From the NCBI RefSeq assembly GCF_963082655.1, contig NC_081552.1, positions 192,150,075-192,214,074 of the forward strand: 64,000 nucleotides of DNA, written 5' to 3'. The notes beneath the pieces were generated by a model that saw only the letters and a list, made by a program, of their open reading frames with translations, was not told the DNA's origin and did not search any database. Positions 1 to 14,599 of the stretch are shown piece after piece (the stretch's first letter is position 1; each line of letters starts with the position of its first letter). The translations under genes and the position numbers were made by a program. Source of the stretch: Stomoxys calcitrans. Lineage: Eukaryota; Arthropoda; Insecta; Diptera; Muscidae.

Positions 1-1396
1 AACTCAGTTAAGACAGAAACATGCCTGTTCACAAGAAAGACGACGCAGGATTTGACCTTGACGCTGGATTTGACCTTGATATCTGACAAGGATTTGACCG
101 TGTCAGATATCAAAATCTTTTTATTGAGAAAACGTTGTGCGTCAAATTGGCGCACTTGTATACTGGTCGTAGGCTCGAAATGGGGCCTGAATCCGATGAT
201 TGTCCACTGGCTCTACCGAAGTGTGATTAGACCAATACTTACTTACGCCTCAGAAGTTTGGTGAACTGCTATGGAGAAAAAGTGCAACATTAGAACCATA
301 CAACAAGTTCAGAGAACATGTTGTCTTGGTATAGGTGGAGCGATGATGACCGTGCCCACTGGAGACGATTCTGGATATCCAAGCCATTGGCATACAGATT
401 AAGTGTGAGGCAGCCACTGCGGCTATGAGACTTAAGCAATGGAAGAATGGATTGAGGATGGCAGCTGCTCACACCAACGCGGTATAATCGAGGAAATCTG
501 GAAGAAAGGGAAGAGGTTTCCGATCGGATACTTGAGACGACAACTGAGGTCGAGTGCAAGGCACTGCTGCCAGCGGCACAGTCTTGGACTGACGGAACAC
601 TAGCATTGCCGTCTGAAAGATCATCTTACACGGATGGATGAGAACCACTGAGATCTGTTTTAGGCAGCCTGACCATACTACGATCCTGCAGGCGGAGATC
701 CGGGCGATCACGGAATGCGTGAAGTGGTGTGGTGCTAATGCGAGGATGTCGAATGTAACTTTTTTTAGTAAAGCAAAATGGCCATAAGGACAATAACAAC
801 CAGGACGGTAAGATTACAAACAGTTTGGAATGTAAGAAGGAGATTAACGTCTTCTCTGAGGATGGCAAGATCCGCATCGTTTGGGTACATGACCTCATCG
901 GAGTAAGGGGAAATGAGAAAGGCCAGAAGTCTGCCGTCAATAAACTTGATTAACCCGAAGCCCTTAGGGTCGACGCAGTCCGTGTTAAGAGCGTGGGCGA
1001 CGAATGCGCATGCAACCCTGTGGAACAGCGAAAGAGTCGGTAGGACGGCGAAAATCCTATGGGGAGATCCGTTAGAAGACGATGCTTTTACTGAAAAAAT
1101 GTAAGAAGGAGGTCAGTATAGGTCTCGGTATGATAACGGGACACATAGGACTACTAGCTCACTTATGTAAAATCGGTAAGATAAGTGATAGCATGTGTAA
1201 GGAATGTAGGGAAGATGATGAGACGTTGGAGCATTTCCTATGTCATAGCCCGATCTTTGCCTCTAACAGATACCGGCACTTAGGTGGGGATACAATACCA
1301 GACATGAACCAACTTAGGGACGTGACAAGGAAAACAAGTAAGGATTTTTTAAGTAGCATGGAATTTCATTATTGGATTATCTTTTTCAAGGTTACT
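1..1396 (+). pseudogene. Decayed non-LTR retrotransposon, RT C-terminus plus RNase H
   Basis: The window opens inside a 5'-missing copy. Recognisable pieces are the post-RT segment (PILTYASEVW near 223-263), RNase H-like segments with many frameshifts, and the C-terminal zinc-knuckle block CKECREDDETLEHFLCH (about 1196-1250). The same family recurs at 19335-19993, 44987-45762, 47164-47848 and 57141-58555, and the zinc-knuckle arrangement resembles I/LOA-type LINEs. No intact frame survives. Its 3' end abuts the DINE-1-like element at 1397. Confidence 0.75.
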
Positions 1397-2332
1397 TTTT
1401 TTACCCACCACCATAGAATGGGGGTGTACTAATCTTGTCATTCCATTTGTAACACCTCGAAATATTGATCTAGGACCCCATAAAGTATATACTTTCTTGA
1501 TCGCCTCGACATTCTGAGTCGAACTAGGCATGTCCGTCCGTCCGTCTCTCTAAATCACGATAGCGATCGAACTCGTAGAGCTAGCCCTTTCATATTTTGC
1601 ACAGATACTTAATATTTATGTAGGTCGTTGGGGATAGCAAATGGGCCATATCGGTTCAGATTTGGATATTGCTCCCATATAAACCGAACTCCCGATTTGA
1701 CTTCTTGAGCCTATGGAAACCACAATTTTGGTCCGATTTGGCTGAAATTTTTCACATTGTGTTCTGTTATGACTTGCAACAACTGTGCCAGATACGGTCC
1801 AAATCGGTCTATAACTTGATATAGCTCCCATATAAACCGATCTCCCGATTTGACTTCTTGAGCCCCTGGAAGCCGCAATTTTCATCCGATTTGGCTGAAA
1901 TTTTGTACATGGTGTTCTGTTATGACTTTCAACAACGGAGCCAAGTACGGTTTAAATCGACCTATAACCTATATATCTCGCATAAAAACCGATCTCCCGA
2001 TTTGACTTTCTGAGCCTCTGGAAGGCGCAATTTTCATCCGATTTGACTGAAACTTTGTACATGGTGTTCTGTTATGACTTCCAATAACTGTATCAAGCAC
2101 GGTTCAAATCGTTTAAGAACATGAAATAGCTCCCAATTTTGCTTCTTGAACCCTTAGAAGCCGCGATTTTCATCCGATTTCGCTGACATTTTGCATATAG
2201 TGTTCTGTTGTGACTCTTAACAACTGCGCCAATTACGGTCCAATTTGGTCAATAACTAGATATAGCTCCCATATTTTAGCAGTGGTGGGTTCCCAAGATT
2301 CGGCCCGGCCGAACTTAGCAGGCTTTTTCTTG
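1397..2332 (+). mobile_element. DINE-1-like (Helentron-type) non-autonomous element
   Basis: The 5' end carries the hallmark block TACCCACCACCATAGAATGG, then a 'gatctaggacccc' stretch, an 'attcttgat..tcgaac' stretch and the CCGTCCGTC run at about 1530-1545. The core repeats a degenerate ~150-nt unit ('tatagctcccatataaaccgatctcccgattt'-type phrases). The 3' end is the GC-rich CGGCCCGGCCGAAC hairpin followed by CTTG at 2329-2332. Classification rests on remembered similarity to Drosophila DINE-1/INE-1. Confidence 0.7.
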
Positions 2333-3843
2333 ATATACCCACCACCGAAGGATGGGGGCATATTCATTTTGTCATTCCATTTGCAACACATCGAAATATC
2401 CATTTCCGACCCTATAAAGAATATATATTCTTGATCAGCGTAAAAATCTAAGACGATCTAGCCATGTCCGTCCGTCTGTATGTTGAAATCACGCTACAGT
2501 CTTTAAAAAGAGAGATATTGAGCTGAAATTTTGCACAGATTCTTTTTTTTTTGTCCATAAGTCGGTTAAGTTCGAAGATGTGCTATATCGGACGATATCT
2601 TGATATACCCCCCATATAGACCGATCCGCCGATTTAGGGGCTTAGGCCCACAAAAGCCACATTTATGATCCGATTTTGCTGAAATTTGTGACAGTGAGTC
2701 GTGTTAAGCCCTTCGACCTCCTTGTTAAATTTGGTCCAGATCGGTCCAGATTTGGATATAGCTGCCATTTCGACTGATCCGCCGATTTAGGGTCGTCGGC
2801 CCATAAAAGCCACCTTTATTATCCGATTTTGCTGAAATTTGGGACAGTGAGTCATGTTAGGCCCTTCGAGATCCTTCTTCAATTTGGCCCAGATCGGTCC
2901 AGATTTGGATATAGCTGCCATATAAACCGATCCCTCGATTTAAGGTTTTGGGCCCTTAAAAGAGCGCATTTATTGTCCGATGTCGCCGAAATTTGGGACA
3001 GTGAGTTGTGTTAGGCTTTTCGACATTTTTCTGCAACTTGGCCCAAATCAGCCCAGATTTGGATATGGCTGCCATATAGACTGATCCGCCTATTGAAAGT
3101 CTTGGCCCCATAAAAGGTGCATTTATAAACCGATTTCACTGAAATTTGACACAGTGACTTATGTTAGGCTTTTCGACATCCATGTCGTATATGGTTCAAA
3201 TCGGTTTAGTTTTAGATATAGCTACTAAAAAGACCAATATTTTGTTATACACAATTGAACTATGGCTTGTACTTATTAGTATTTGGTCCAAATTGGAACA
3301 TGATGTTGTTGTAGCAGTTTATTGTGTACGATCTTTCGTCTGCTTGATTCTGTTGAGTGTCAAGACCTAGGAACTCTGCGACTAAAATGGGTGCGTCCAC
3401 AAGGATCTGGGTCTAAGTCGAGTGGGTCTGGCCGGGCAGTTAAACAGGTGACGTGTATTGTGCGGTCCCTGGTTACAATCGGAACATAAATCTTGCACGT
3501 CGGCATCAATCCCAGCTCTGTAGGAATTGAGGCGGCTGCATCTGCCGGAACTTAATTGAGCCAAAAATACTCTGGTTTGGCGGGGGAGGTCGATTTCTTC
3601 AGGTGCAATGGGTTGCGGTCGTTCTCCAAGGACTACATTCACCCGGTAGCCAATTACCGCATCTGCTACCGTGTCTGCATGAATGTTTTGTAGACCTTCT
3701 TGATATGCTGCTTGATCTAGAGGTTCTCTCTTGGAACATATTTGGATATAGCTGCTATGGGGCATTTTGCATTTGCATTTTTCACCGAATTTTGACGACA
3801 GGTGGTTTAATCCAAAGTTCGGCCCCGCCTTTTTACTTGTTTT
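2333..3843 (+). mobile_element. DINE-1-like element, abutting the previous one head to tail
   Basis: Starts with ATACCCACCACCGAAGGATG directly after the end of the upstream element. It has the TCCGTCCGTCTG run at about 2466, a core array with ~145-nt spacing ('gaaatttgggacagtgagt' motifs), and ends 'cctttttacttgttt' at 3843. It is closely similar to 16293-17290. It is interrupted by a LOA-like fragment at 3302-3732. Confidence 0.7.
3302..3732 (-). pseudogene. LOA-like non-LTR retrotransposon fragment (C-terminus and 3' end)
   Basis: The minus-strand frame 3765-3382 contains RQTRVFLAQLSSGRCSRLNS and a C-x2-C...H-x4-C knuckle (CSDCNQGPHNTRHLFNC), typical of the end of LOA-clade ORF2. The 3' tail ends in a CAACAACATC-like run at 3302. 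GGAACAT occurs at 3295-3301 and 3733-3739, a likely 7-bp target duplication. Only the last ~120 codons are present, so it is a 5'-truncated insertion. Confidence 0.7.
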
Positions 3844-5239
3844 TAATAAATTTGTGTTTACTTTGTGTCTATGGTATTGTTTAGTTTTGTAGAGATTTTC
3901 GTTGAAGATTGAATTCTTTCATATTTCTGCCCACTAGCCATTGGCTGGAAAATCGGCATGGCTTTGCATTGGTGACAACTGTAATTAGTAGAGTTTATAA
4001 CCCACTCTCTATCAACTCCCACGGGTGTTGTTGTTCTTGCTTTTTGTTTTTGTGTTGAGAACATTCAAATGAAGTGAAATCCTTATTGGAATTCTTACTT
4101 CAGCTATACCCATTAAAGACACGTGAAAATATGTCCTTTATTTTCTAAAATGTTCAATAAACATAATTTCTTGGCAAAAAACTCTACCATTCTCTTCTCT
4201 CACCCCTTTTATTTCTAACGACAATCCTTTTTTTCCACCCAGGTTCTTTTTCGTTTCGTATATTCTATTGAAAACAAAATCGTGAACAAAAGGTGCAGCG
4301 CAACTAATTTCATTCGCTTTTTATGCAAATTTAAATGAAAATAATACATTTTTCTCCCTCTTATTGCTGGCAATATGTTTTAACACATTTCGTTTGTTTT
4401 TTTTTTTTTGCTCGAAGAAAAACGCGTAAAAATGCGAGCAAAGAAAAGAATTTTCCAAACAGGTGGTGTTGTTTGGCATTTGTGAAGCTGTGAACTGTGT
4501 ATTATGTCCTTTGCTAAGAACTTCGCCTGCGGCAATATGGACCGGTGGTTGTTCACGGTTGTTAGCGGGGGGAGGTGTGAAACTTATTTTTATGGTTTCT
4601 AATGTTTAACTTTTGTTTCTTTTTTGAATTTTTTTTAAAGATTTTTTTTCTTCTTTTTTTGTTGAAAAATTTACATTTTCTTTTGTTCCAGACTAATTTT
4701 TATTGTTTTGGGTCGTGTTTTCCGTTTTTTCTTCTTTTTCATTGCCTGCTATGACTGACTTTGACTTTCAAATTGGTATTATCGTCTTTGGTGTAATTTT
4801 TTAATGTCTCTTTTCAGTTTTTTTTGCCGTCTTCTGGTTCTTCATAGGAGAGACATTTTTTCGTGTAGAAAAAAATAAATTAAAAATTTGTCTCTTATAA
4901 ATTAAGGAAAATGCAAATTTTCATTTAATTTGTTACACATTGCAAAGAACATTTGTAGGCTTTTAAACGAATGACCTGCAAACGTTTTTTATTGCTGGGC
5001 TATGGGTTGCCAAACATGTCACGGTTGAGCATTTGTAAAGTCTTAAGAGGAAATCCAAAATGTTTTTTTTTTGCATGAGCAATTTTCCTTATATTCTGTA
5101 GAAAAAAGGTTTTTATTTATTTCTATGCAATATCTATGATTCCATGATCGAAAGAAGTTAAAATTTCTGGACTTGTTCTCCAAAATCTAATAGAAGTTTA
5201 GTTCAAATGTCCTATCCGCTCGATATATTTATCGACATT
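3844..5239. other. Gene-free AT-rich stretch
   Basis: No coding frame, RNA gene or clear transposon recognised. It contains many T-runs and pyrimidine tracts (e.g. 4399-4411, 4613-4660). Confidence 0.5.
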
Positions 5240-6785
<1,546 letters not shown>

Positions 6786-6856
6786 CTGAATCGGGCCCGC
6801 TTCACTGCGCATTCTTTAACTCCCTTATATTCTTTTACAGTGGGGACACTTCACCC

Positions 6857-7175
6857 AGAATGCGGGTATCGAATTCGTGCCATTGTAGCCTATGACGCTG
6901 AACGCGTTCGAATTCAGATGAGAACATCGGACAAAGCGGTGTTTATCCCCTCTTAATATTGGCGACATATGCAAGGTACAATGCCATGCAGGGTCATTTA
7001 AAAAATTTTCCCCACAGAGGTGTCGCACTGTGGGACGCCGTTCGGACTCAACTATAAAAAAAAGGTCCCTTATCATTGAGTTTAAACTTGAATCGGAACG
7101 CACTCATTGATGTGTGAGATTTGCCCCTTCTCGGTTCTTGGTGCTAATGTTCTTCCTTACGGAATGTTCTCAATA
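6857..7175 (+). repeat. tRNA-derived SINE segment carried by the Helitron
   Basis: Reads 'gtagcctatgacgctgaacgcgttcgaat', equivalent to the right half of a tRNA with B-box, then a body ending near 'tgttcttccttacggaatgttctc'. It is opposite in orientation to the host Helitron. The matching segments at 27575-27905 and 37968-38275 occupy the same relative position in other Helitrons. Confidence 0.6.
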
Positions 7176-8981
7176 ACGGAGGGATGGCACCCCAGACATT
7201 TCGACTCAAATATGGATATCAAATTCGTGCTGCACTTTCAAATCTCTTCAATTTTAGCCCATATTACCGCTGCCGGTGAACATGAACCGATTGAAGGCTG
7301 TTGTGGGGCTGGGGTGGCCACCGGCACTTTGCACTGAAAATAGATATACAATTCGTTCTTTATTCCCAACGGAAATTATGTTCATTTTAGGGGATCCTTA
7401 GGGCGTACATCAAAACACTTGGCTCCAAAATTGGACTCTACTCTCAAATACCTTTCATTTGAGTCCCATATTGTCGTAATGGGTAAAAAATCCCATTTGA
7501 CGTATCTTTAGGAGGAAAATTGCCACCTAGACTTGAACGCAAACTTAAATGTCACATTCGTAATCTACTCCCTAGTACCTTTCATTTGAGTCCCATATAG
7601 CCATGGTCGACTAATATGCCCATTTGGGGGTATTTGGGAGTGGGCGACCTCCCATTACTTGCACCTAATGTTTTATGCCATATTTGTAATCTACTGCCTA
7701 ATACTTTTCATTTAAGTCCCATATTGACATGAACTTCGAATATATCTGTTTAGAGGAGTTTTGGGGTTGGGGGTGGACCCGCTGAGTACTTTGACCCAAA
7801 TTTTAATACCATGTTCGTTTTCTGGTCTCCAATATCTTCCATTTGATACACTTTTTGTGCCCATCGGACAACTTTCGAATATGGGTAGAGTTTTTCGGGT
7901 AAGGGGGAGGGTCCCCTCCACACAATATCTAAAAATTATAAAGCTTATGTTTCCTTCCAGACAAACGTACTCAATCTATGAAAATTTTAAGAAAATCGGT
8001 TAAGCCAATCATCATATAATGGGTCCAATGGTGTTTTTGAGGGGTGGCGTCACCCCCTATACTTCGATCTGATTTTGTATGTCAGATTCGAAATCTACTC
8101 CCGAATACCTTTCATTTGAGTCCCATATTGAAATGAACGTCCAATATGTCTGTTTGGGGGAGTTTTGAGGTTGGGGCGGCCCGATGGGTACTTGGACTCT
8201 AATGTTGACGCCATATTCGTATTCTACTCTCCAATACCTTTCATTTGATACCTATATTGTCCCCATCGGTTTACTTTTGATTTTGGGTTGTGTTTCTTGC
8301 ATAAGGGGGAGGGTCCATCCCACTTCAAATACCGAAAAATTATATAGACTATGTTTCCTTCCAGACCAACCTACAGAATATGCGAAAATTTCGAGAAAAT
8401 CGGTTCGGCCGTTTTTCAGTCTATACGGAACAAACAAACCGAGTCCCATATATCCTTGGTTGGCTAATGTGCCCACTTTGAGCGTGTTTGTGGGGGTGGG
8501 GTGACCCCCTATACTTCGACATGAATTTGTATGCCAGATTCGTTATCTACTGCCGCATACTTTTCATTTGATACCCATATTACCCTTTTCGCTCCACTTT
8601 TGATTTTGAGTGGTGTTTCTGGGGTATCGGTGGAGCGTCCGCCCCCTTCTGTTATCAATAAATTATAAATCCTATTCCTACTTCGTGACCATATTTGTAA
8701 TCTACTCCCGAATACCTTTCATTTGAGTCCCATATTGTCATGATTATCAAATAAGCCTATTTTAAGGGGTTTTGGGGCTGGGACGGCGCCCCAGGTACTT
8801 GAACTCAAATTTTATTATGAAATTCGTACTCTACTCTTGAATAACTTTCATTTGAATCCCACATTGTTCCCATCGGTCCACTTTTATTTTTGGATAGTAC
8901 TTATTTGGTACCCGATATCAAAAATACATGTAGCCTATGTTTCCTTCCAAACCAGCCTACACAATTTGTGAAAATGTCAAG

Positions 8982-9338
8982 TGTTGGGTCTGGTGGTAAA
9001 CCAGACCGGTTATTTTTACCAAAGTAGATTCCAATTGCAAAGGAAAACTACAAATCGAATTCCAATTGAATTCAAAGTAATGCGTGTGCATTTATTGAAG
9101 TCTTAAGCGTAACTTAAAGGTAATGTAACAAAAAAGGGGTCTGCTTCTTGCAGAGAGATCAAACTTAACGGAAGATAGCAAATGAGAGCATAGTGGGAGG
9201 GTAAAAGCTACGATTTTGACAATTAATGAAAGGAGTTCATCTTAAGGGTATTCGTTACCAAAATTCAATATAGGGAAAACAAATGAAATTCAGTAGATAT
9301 GAAATTATACTTAATCTAGTTGAACGGTCCGTTCAACA
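8982..9338. mobile_element. Solo LTR with 5-bp target duplication
   Basis: 357 bp beginning TGTTGGGTCTGGTGGTAAAC and ending GGTCCGTTCAACA (TG...CA). TCAAG flanks it on both sides (8977-8981 and 9339-9343), and removing it restores the Helitron phrase 'aaaatgtcaag|ataatcggttcagcc'. A TG..CA unit of this size with a 5-bp duplication fits a BEL/Pao or gypsy solo LTR; the family is not determined. Its strand cannot be fixed without an internal domain. Confidence 0.85.
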
Positions 9339-9409
9339 TCAAGATAATCGGTTCAGCCGTTTTTGAGTCAAACGGGAAAAAAATCACAAATTGAGTTTTA
9401 TATATAAGA

Positions 9410-10805
9410 TTGGTATAGCAATCAAGGACAACAACTTACGTTTTATGTTGCTTGATATTTATAAAATTTTTATTTTTTTCTATTTCATTGTAAATCATTT
9501 CCATTATGAATTTCCTCATTTCCGCATCAGCTTGCTTTCCTACAATTTTTTTTTACACATCAGTGGGTAAAATAAAAAGATATGCTTTTGAAAAATGACT
9601 AATATGGTATTTTGAAGGCTGACACATAACACAACAGCATCAGGGTCGAAATGGCATACATACTCCTAACATAGTGATGGGAGTGATTGAATGCCTTCCA
9701 CATTGTTCAAGACGGATGCCATAAATCTTTTTCAATTCAAACCTTACATTGCCTTTTCACCCCTTCCCAGTTACATCAAGGCATAGCCAATTGCATATGA
9801 GTTCTGCTTTTCTTCCTGTTTTTCACAAAGAACATTGAAGCAAAACTAACTACACTTGTTTTTATTCCTATACCATGAATGGTGTTGCACTGGGATGGAT
9901 GGATGGATGGATTTACAATTATTATTCTCTAATTTATGGTTGGCAATTTATAAAACTATTTCAAATTTGTCAATATGTAATGTTAAGGTTACAAAGTATG
10001 CCTCTGTCCTCTTAGCCAATGCCCGTTATTTTTGTTTTCATTTTCCAATTCGTTTCATTTAATTTATTTTTTCTTTCTTTAGTTTCCAATTTTAAAGTAA
10101 AATTTTTTTTGACATGATTGGATTTCGATGATATTGATTCTGTTCTGGCAAATGTCGTTGATAGAAAACGTGACCAGTTTTTAAAATGAGTTTGGGCAGT
10201 CGTTAACACTGGCATTGTCTGTTAAAGTTGGCATTATGGTAAAGTTGTCTGACTTTTGATTATCATACTAAGGTATGTAATGATTCAATTAAAACTTTTA
10301 TTAGAAACTTTTAATCAAAAACCATACTTAGATGCAAATGGCTTGCAAAAATTCCATGTTTATGGAATTATGTGACATCTGATGTAAATATTCCACAAAA
10401 TGAGAATATTTTCAATTTACATTGGACCGAAAAAATATTGAACATTAACCTATTAACTGTAATGATGGATAAGGATATTAAGAGAATTATAAGATTGCGA
10501 TTTTCTAACTTCTAAACGAAGTTTTAAACCAAATATTATATTCTTAGCCCCATGGGGCATTATTTCAAAATGTACTGGAAAATATCCCTTCAACTGTATT
10601 ATGAGGAAACCTAATCTTTTGTTTAGCAATGGTACAAAATTCTGTTCAAATATTGGGTATAAGTTTCAATTTGCCTCTGTAGTTCTATATTTTCCTCAGA
10701 GGATAGAAGTTTTCTTGCCATGCTAGAGTGGAGGAAACTATTCAATAGTTCTACCCTTGGGAGATTTAGTTGCTTCACATCTGTACTTATACAGCAATTT
10801 CTTTC
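9410..10805. other. Gene-free AT-rich stretch
   Basis: No supported coding region. It contains an ATGG microsatellite at about 9892-9911 and several short open frames without recognisable similarity. Confidence 0.5.
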
Positions 10806-11450
10806 TACCAATATGTCCTATCGGTCTATATGGCAGCTTTATCTAAATATGGTCTGATCTGAACGATGTTCGACACAAATGTATAAAGGTCTATCAAAAC
10901 TCACTGTTTCAAATTTCATTAAAATCGGATGAAAAATGTTCCTTTTATGCGCTCAATACTCTATATCGGGAGATCGGTCTATATGGCAGCTATATCCAAA
11001 TATGGTCCGATCTAGACGATATTTAACAAAAAGGTTTAGAGGTATACCAAAACTCGCGGATCCAAATTTCATCGAAATAGGATGAAAAATGCTCCTTTTA
11101 TAGGCTCATTGCACTATATCGGGAGATCGGTCTATATGGCAGCTATATCCAAATATGGTCTAATCTGAACGTTGTTCGATACAAAGGTCAATCAAAACTC
11201 ACTGTTTCAAATTTCATCAAAATCGGATGAAAAATTTTCCTTCTATGGGCTCAATACTCTATATCGGGAGATCGGTCTATATGGCAGCTATATCCAAATA
11301 TGGTCCGATCTGCACGATATTCAACAAAAAGAGGTAGAGGTATACTAGAACTCGCTGTGCCTAATTTCATCGAAATAGGATGAAAAATGCTCCTTTTATG
11401 GGCCCATTACACTATATCGGGAGATCGGGCGGTATACCTGTAGAGCAGCT
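10806..11450 (-). repeat. DINE-core tandem array (about 150-bp unit, five units)
   Basis: The phrase CGGTCTATATGGCAGCT recurs at about 10822, 10975, 11129, 11272 and (degenerate) 11427, with 'aaatttcat.gaaat.ggatgaaaaat' between. It is the minus-strand core of a DINE-1-like element lacking both termini. Confidence 0.7.
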
Positions 11451-11453
11451 ATC

Positions 11454-12165
11454 TTATATATAAAATTCAATTTGTGTTTGTTTGCTTGTCGGTTTACCGA
11501 TTTGTTTGCCGATTACATTGAAATTTTCACAGATTGTGTATGTTGGACTGGAAGGAAACATAGGAAGGGTGGCGGACCCTCCCCCTTACCCCATAAGTAC
11601 TATCCAAAAATAAAAGTGGACCGATCGGGACAATATGGGATTCAAATGAAAGTTATTCAAGAGTAAAGTACGAATTTCATATTAAAAGTTGGGTCCACAT
11701 ACCTGGGAGGGCGTCCTAGCCCGACGACCCCTTAAAATAGGTTTATTTGATGATCATGACAATATGGGACTCAAATGAAAGGTATTCGGGAGTACATTAC
11801 GAATATGGTCAGGAAGTAGCAATAGGCTTTATAATTTATTGAAACCGGAAGGGGGCGGACCCTCCACCGTTTCCACAGAAACACCACCCAGAATCAAAAT
11901 TGGACCGATAAGGACAATATGGGTGTCAAATGAAAAGTATGAGGGAGTAGATAACGTATCTGGCATATAAATTCATGTCGAAGTATAGGGGGTCACCCCA
12001 CCCCCACAAAAACGCCCAAAATTGGCACATTAGCCAATCACGGATACATGGGACTCGGTTTGTTTGTTCCGTATAGACTGAAAAACGGCGGAACTGATTT
12101 TTTCGAAATTTTCGCATGTAGTGTAGATTGGTCTGGAAGGCAACATAGGCACTTATGGAGAATAT
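11454..12165 (+). mobile_element. Helitron 5' half
   Basis: Begins TCTTATATATAAAATTCAAT, as do the other Helitrons here, followed by 'ttttcacagattgtgta.gttggactggaaggaaac' and two or three 'caatatgggactcaaatgaaagg' units. It stops abruptly where the minus-strand retroelement at 12166 begins; no 3' end is seen. Confidence 0.65.
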
Positions 12166-13620
12166 AAATCATCTCCTGTAGACCTTCGGCAGTTTCAGCC
12201 ACAATGACAATGTCATCCACATAAAGGAGGACCTTTATGTCCGACCTTTGACCTTTGGTGTCCGCCACATACACGCCGCCGGTAGGACTTGGGGCAGGTC
12301 GTTTATATATAAGGAAAAACAATACAGGGCTCAGTGTGCATCCTTGTCGCACACATGTCTCAACCAAAAAATATTCCGAAAACGTATAACCGTCCCATAT
12401 CCTGCTTCTGGTATCTGCATACAAAAATTAAAGTATTCTTAAGACTTATGAAGAAAGTCCATAGGCAGATAATTTATACAATAAACTGTTCCTCGGTATT
12501 AAGCCGAAAGCTGATGAAAAGTCCATAAAAAATGTATACGTGGCTTTATTATTCAATTGGCTCAGAGTGACGATATTAACCAGGTTGAATATGTTGGCAA
12601 TCGTAGAGTAGTCTTTTCTTAATACAGCCTGAAACTCGTTTAAGATGTTGTATTTGTCTAACCAACTCGATATTCGATTCAAAAGGATTGAGTTAAAGGT
12701 CTTGCTGATGGTGTACAGAAGAGGTTAAAAAGGGGTATCAAATTTGACTCCTTAAAGCATGAGGGCATATTCTTGCAAAGAAATATCTTATTAAATAGAT
12801 CTAAGATCCTCTGCTGGAACTGATGAAAGCCAAATTTGTAAAATGTAAACGGAATTCCTGTACTGAACTCAACAGTTCACATAATTCAAAAGGGGAATCT
12901 AAAAATGGGTCCTATCACATCTAAAAATAGGCCCTAACACATAGGCAAGCACCAGTTAATTGGTGTTTGATTCCCGTTAATAAGAAGTGAACTGAAGTGC
13001 AGCATGAAATCATCTGCATTTAGATTCCCTTTTCATAGTTTTATATAATCCACCATTCCTTGCTGTTGGATACTCTATCCAGTTTCTCAGGAGTGTCGTT
13101 GTAGTATTGCAATGTCATCTTGTTACACCTCTTCTGAAAATTGGCTCTCGAATCGTATTGGTGTTTCTTGTTTCGTGTGAAACGATCTATAAATCTTCAG
13201 GTTCCCACGCATTGCTCTCCGTAGTCGATAACAAACCCAATCAACCCATGGTTGTTTAGGCTCACAGACCTTCATATTCGAGTTCTTGACTTGTGCATGT
13301 CTTATGTCTTCTGTAATGCCGCTTATCATCTCTTCCACTGACATATTCGTATCAATACCTTGACTCACAGTAATTTCCTTAAGCTTCTGTCAATATCGAA
13401 TATAGTATTTATCGTTCCAATAAAGTCTTCTAACCGGGTTTTGGCATGTCGTATTGACTGAAGAAATTGGGATTCCAAGTTCAAGAGAAAGAGGCATGTG
13501 ATCCGAAAATGGTTTGGGGCTTATCTTGAACTTGTCAATATATTGTAAAATGTTAGATGAGCATATGGAGTAATCAATGACAGAGCTCCCCATAACCCTC
13601 ACCATCCACATCTTCTACTG
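12166..13620 (-). pseudogene. Decayed non-LTR retrotransposon (endonuclease, linker, RT)
   Basis: Read from 13611 downward the minus strand gives, in order: the end of an APE-type endonuclease (GSSVIDYSICSSNI ... FSDHMPLSLEL), a linker (KQPWVDWVCYRLRRAMRGNL), RT N-terminal pieces (LLYKLSAYGLSS preceded by TFFMDFSSAFGLIP), and an RT palm with VRQGCTLSPVLFFLIY and LLYVDDIVIVAE. Several frameshifts separate these blocks. The palm motif reads YVDD. Clade uncertain (RTE- or I-like). It has no intact frame. Confidence 0.75.
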
Positions 13621-14599
13621 TTCTTCCCATTTTAAGTATATGAACTATTTGCAATTTCTTTGAAAACAGGATATGTTACCGTAGTTTAGCAAAATTTCCT
13701 TACAAAATGGAAAGTTTCCATAATGCGCAATACAATTTGTATACCAATTTTGGGTAAATTTTTTACTACATAATATAATACCATTTTTTTCGATACACTT
13801 CGAATAGTATTGTGATATAATTTGTTATGGCATGCAACGTATGTCACATTTATAAATGACCTCAATGTCTTTTACATGCTTATCCTGTCTTAAAATCAAG
13901 GATATGTGAAGATTTTCTTCAGACTTCATCCCTAAAATAATGGTCACTTTTCTATACTCTCACTCTACTAATTCATTCAATGTGTTCGCCCCTTCTACTC
14001 CTTGTGACATAAGAATATTTCTGTAGCTTAACCATTTTCATTTTTTACTACATCCTCTGCATTTACTTTCAGCAGACTAACCCTTTATATTTTATCCTTC
14101 ATAAATAGGCAGTAGATGATGATGAGCCATCAAACGGAAACAGATATTATGTAGACACTTGTAAAGACGCTAATGTGTTGAAACTGCACGCGCCTATTTT
14201 CAAATGCGAGATGTCATATGAATCGACTGTGTGTGTTAGCCTTAAGGGTTGTTAATGTGGTGAACTTTGTATGCAGGATATTATCATAATTCTATAAATT
14301 GTAGCATTTCTCAACATAATGCCATCATTTACAGTCGGCGGAATGTTAATTCTTTAAGTTATACTTTTCTTGCTGTACCACTTAAACCCTTTTCCACTTT
14401 GACTAAAAGACTTATCCTTGGGGGAAATGTCTTTCACTTCAGAAGATAAATTACATGAAATATTTCATTGGTATTTCTTCGTGGGTGAATGTCTTGCTAT
14501 TTAATTAAATGGCAACATTGTTGACAATCTATTTAATTGTACTCGTTGTTAGTTCTTTAGAGGAGTTAATTAAACTATGAAAGAAATGATGTGGAGAGA
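13621..14599. other. Gene-free stretch
   Basis: AT-rich sequence with no recognisable gene or repeat; only short unsupported open frames. Confidence 0.45.

Noticed and set aside
9856..10215. Short open frames on both strands in unique sequence
   Set aside because: Low complexity, no similarity recognised, no splice signals supporting an exon.
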